DNA of 64,000 bases, from the NCBI RefSeq assembly GCF_018614095.1, contig NZ_JAGGOY010000097.1:43526-107525 (forward strand), written 5' to 3'. Positions 62,353 through 64,000 of the stretch are shown here, piece after piece. A program made the translations under genes and the position numbers. Position 1 is the stretch's first letter. Each line of letters opens with the position of its first letter. Origin of the DNA: Streptomyces sp. ISL-87 (GTDB lineage: Bacteria > Actinomycetota > Actinomycetes > Streptomycetales > Streptomycetaceae). The notes beneath the pieces were generated by a model, which saw nothing but the letters and a program-made list of their open reading frames with translations, was not told the origin of the DNA and made no database searches.

Positions 62353-62768
62353 ACTCCGAAGGATCAGCCTCAGGATCGAGGACCCTGAGAACCCCGCGAA
62401 CCAGTCCATGGGCGTGGGCGACCTCAGGGAAGCCGCCTGGTTCGCCCCCTTCGACAACCGCAGCATCAGGGACCCCCGGCGAGGCTTCCGGAGGTAGACC
62501 GCAGCAGAGCCCTTCGCGCTGGCCGACCGTAGAAACGTGGCCGGCGTGGGAGGACCCCGAGCGTGAAGGAGGCAGAGAAGACCATCTGGCCTGTGTGCAC
62601 CACTCACTTCGGGCTCTCCTGGGCCAGAGCTGAACCCGATCTGATGCAGGGCTGCCCGTACCCGCCTCCCCATACTCGAAAGACCGTTGAAAGGCGGAAG
62701 AAGGGATGGCTGCCACCGGACTATGGACTGCGTGAGCGGGGCCTGGCCCTTGATCGGGGACACCCTGA
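62342..62768. repeat. Inverted 11-mer pair marking two IS left ends
   Basis: TCAGGGTGTCC at 62342-62352 and GGACACCCTGA at 62758-62768 are exact inverse complements. Each is followed, going outward, by an IS3-type OrfA, so they are the outer ends of two related elements placed head to head. Confidence 0.7.
62353..62757. other. 405-base spacer between two opposed IS3-type left ends
   Basis: The segment is bounded by inverted copies of GGACACCCTGA. It contains no gene I can support. A plus-strand stretch from about 62380 (SMGVGDLREAAWFAPFD, then a stop near 62500) could be the tail of a lost coding sequence, but I cannot assign it. Confidence 0.5.
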
Positions 62769-62806
62769 TCATTGGATCGTGAAGATCCGAAGGACAGGAG
62801 TTCCCG

Positions 62807-63091
62807 TTGGGGACGTCGAAGTAGCCCTGAGTTCCGGGCCGATGCCGTCGCGCTGTACCGGGCCACCCCCGGTGGCAGTTACTCGTCGGTGGCCAAGGAC
62901 CTGGGCGTCAACCACGAGACGCTGCGCACATGGGTGCGGGATGCCGAGCAGGCTGCCCGGCCCGGTGCTGGCGAGGCCGGCGCGATGGAGAAGGAGAACC
63001 GGCAGTTGCGGGCGCGGGTGAAGAGCTCGAACTCGAGCGGGAGATCCTGCGCAGGGCCGCGAAGTATTTTGCGGGCGAGACCAGCTGGTGA
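62807..63091 (+). pseudogene. IS3-family OrfA with two frameshifts
   Basis: The expected product starts near 62807 (LGTSK), but two bases are missing before SPEFRADAVALYR, which is in another frame. The HTH region SVAKDLGVNHETLRTWVRD is intact. Near 63023 one base is missing in cgggtgaagagctcg; restoring a G gives ELELEREILRRAAKYF and the normal end AGETSW. Confidence 0.85.
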
Positions 63092-63973
63092 GCCGTTTCC
63101 AGTACGTCGACGATCACCGTGGCGCTTTTGGCGTCAAGCGGCTGTGCCGGATAGTGAACCTCTCCCGTTCCGGGTTCTACCGGTGGCTGGCCAGCGCGGA
63201 TGCACGGGCCGGCCGGGCCCGGGCGGACGCCGAACTCGCGGAGCGGATCGTTGAGATCCACCGGGAATCGGATGGCACCTATGGCGCCCCGCGCGTCACC
63301 GCCGAGCTGCGGGACAACGGCGTACGGGTCAACCACAAGCGCGTCGCCAGGGTCATGCGCCTGTCGGCTTTCACCTGTGCAAGAAGGTCCGCACCACCCT
63401 CCCCGAGCCGTCAGCAACACCAGTGCCGGACCTGCTGCGGCGCGACTTCACCGCCCCGGCACCGAACACCAAGTACGTGAGCGACATCACCTATCTCCCG
63501 ATCGGAGGTGGCCAATTCCTTTATCTGGCCACAGCGTTGGACCTGTGTTCGAAACGCCTGGCGGGCTGGTCGATCGCCGACCACATGCGCACCTCGCTGG
63601 TTATACCGACGCCCTGAAAGCCGCAGCCGCCGCCCGGGGCGCCGACGGACTGCGCGGGGTCGTTTTCCACAGCGACAACGGGGCTCAGTACGCGTCGAAT
63701 GAGTTCGCCCAGCTCTGCGAGGGGCTCGGCGTGACCAGATCACGCGGCGCGGTGGGCACGAGCGCGGACAACGCCACCGCGGAGAGCCTGAACGCGACCT
63801 TGAAACGCGAGACACTCCAGGGGCGGAAGCGGTGGAGCGGCGCCCGTGAGGCCCGGCTCGCGGTCTTCCGATGGGCGCCCCGCTACAACACCCGGCGCCG
63901 GCACTCCCGCCTCGGCCAGATCAGCCCGATCACCTACGAACAGCAATCAACTACGCTGGCCACCGCCGCATGA
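63088..63973 (+). pseudogene. IS3-family transposase OrfB with at least two frameshifts
   Basis: It starts at GTG 63088, overlapping the OrfA stop (GTGA). The first part (FQYVDDHRGAFGVKRLCR, GTYGAPRVTAEL) is in one frame up to about 63360. The middle (PDLLRRDFTAPAPNTKY, SDITYLPIGGGQ with the first Asp) is in a second frame to about 63605, where an extra TA in ctggttataccg shifts it again. The last part (FHSDNGAQY with the second Asp, TAESLNATLKRE with the Glu, YNTRRRHSRL) runs to the stop. All three catalytic acids survive, but no single protein is made. Confidence 0.9.
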
Positions 63974-64000
63974 CAACCGCAACACCGTTGCGTTTGGCCG

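Larger units (their letters stand above)
62758..64000 (+). mobile_element. Degraded IS3-family element running to the window end
   Basis: The left end GGACACCCTGATCATTGGATC is followed by OrfA and OrfB in the usual overlapping arrangement. The OrfB stop is at 63971-63973, and the right end should lie within or just beyond the last 27 bases. Both genes carry several frameshifts, so the element is dead. Confidence 0.85.

Noticed and set aside
62563..63021. 152-codon plus-strand frame
   Set aside because: It runs from the spacer into the IS3 element in the wrong frame for OrfA; the translation has no family features.

Overview
The window looks like Streptomyces or a close relative: GC is about 70% by eye, with strong codon-position bias, and it contains a truncated XRE regulator next to a DUF6879 gene. 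About nine tenths of it (positions 2 to 57015, all plus strand) is the 3' part of a trans-acyltransferase (trans-AT) polyketide synthase cluster. The 5' end of the first gene and any earlier PKS genes lie outside the window. No module contains an AT domain; two free-standing AT-family proteins, a trans-enoylreductase and a complete HMG-CoA-synthase beta-branching cassette follow the megasynthases.

Megasynthases, in gene order (A to E): A (partial) ...KR-cMT-ACP-KS; B KR-ACP / KS-DH-ACP / KS-DH-KR-ACP / KS0-DH0-KR0; C ACP / KS-KR-ACP / KS-ACP(beta) / KS; D (KS flanking domain)-DH-KR-ACP / KS-ACP(beta) / KS-KR; E cMT-ACP / KS-DH-KR-ACP / KS0-ACP-TE. Modules are lettered a (A's KR-cMT-ACP) to l (KS0-ACP-TE). 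Inferred chemistry: module b leaves a hydroxyl, c is ambiguous, d an alkene, e passes the chain on, f a hydroxyl, g a beta-branch, h an alkene, i a second beta-branch, j an alpha-methyl beta-hydroxyl, k an alkene, and l releases. The two beta-branch modules are KS-ACP only, leaving a beta-keto group, and both ACPs carry the tryptophan six residues after the phosphopantetheine serine that marks beta-branching ACPs. I do not recognise the product.

Downstream (44239 to 57015) lie trans-ER, AT, HMG synthase, two enoyl-CoA hydratase-like proteins, donor ACP, decarboxylating KS (Cys to Ser), a second AT-like protein (probably a proofreading acyl hydrolase), an SDR, and an unusual 1317-residue protein that fuses KR, ACP, a flavin monooxygenase and an FSH1-type hydrolase whose nucleophilic serine is replaced by glycine. 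Most genes overlap or are separated by a few bases, so one long transcription unit is likely.

From 57 kb on, the DNA changes character. There is a broken regulator, a DUF6879 operon, IS21- and IS3-type remnants with frameshifts, the orphan tail of a solute-binding protein, an intact two-gene minus-strand operon (secreted papain-like cysteine protease and a surface-anchored protein), and a scar joining pieces of an aldehyde dehydrogenase, a 3-hydroxyacyl-CoA dehydrogenase and two IS3-type elements. This is probably the right edge of the cluster. No regulator, transporter, RNA gene or CRISPR array was seen within the cluster part.
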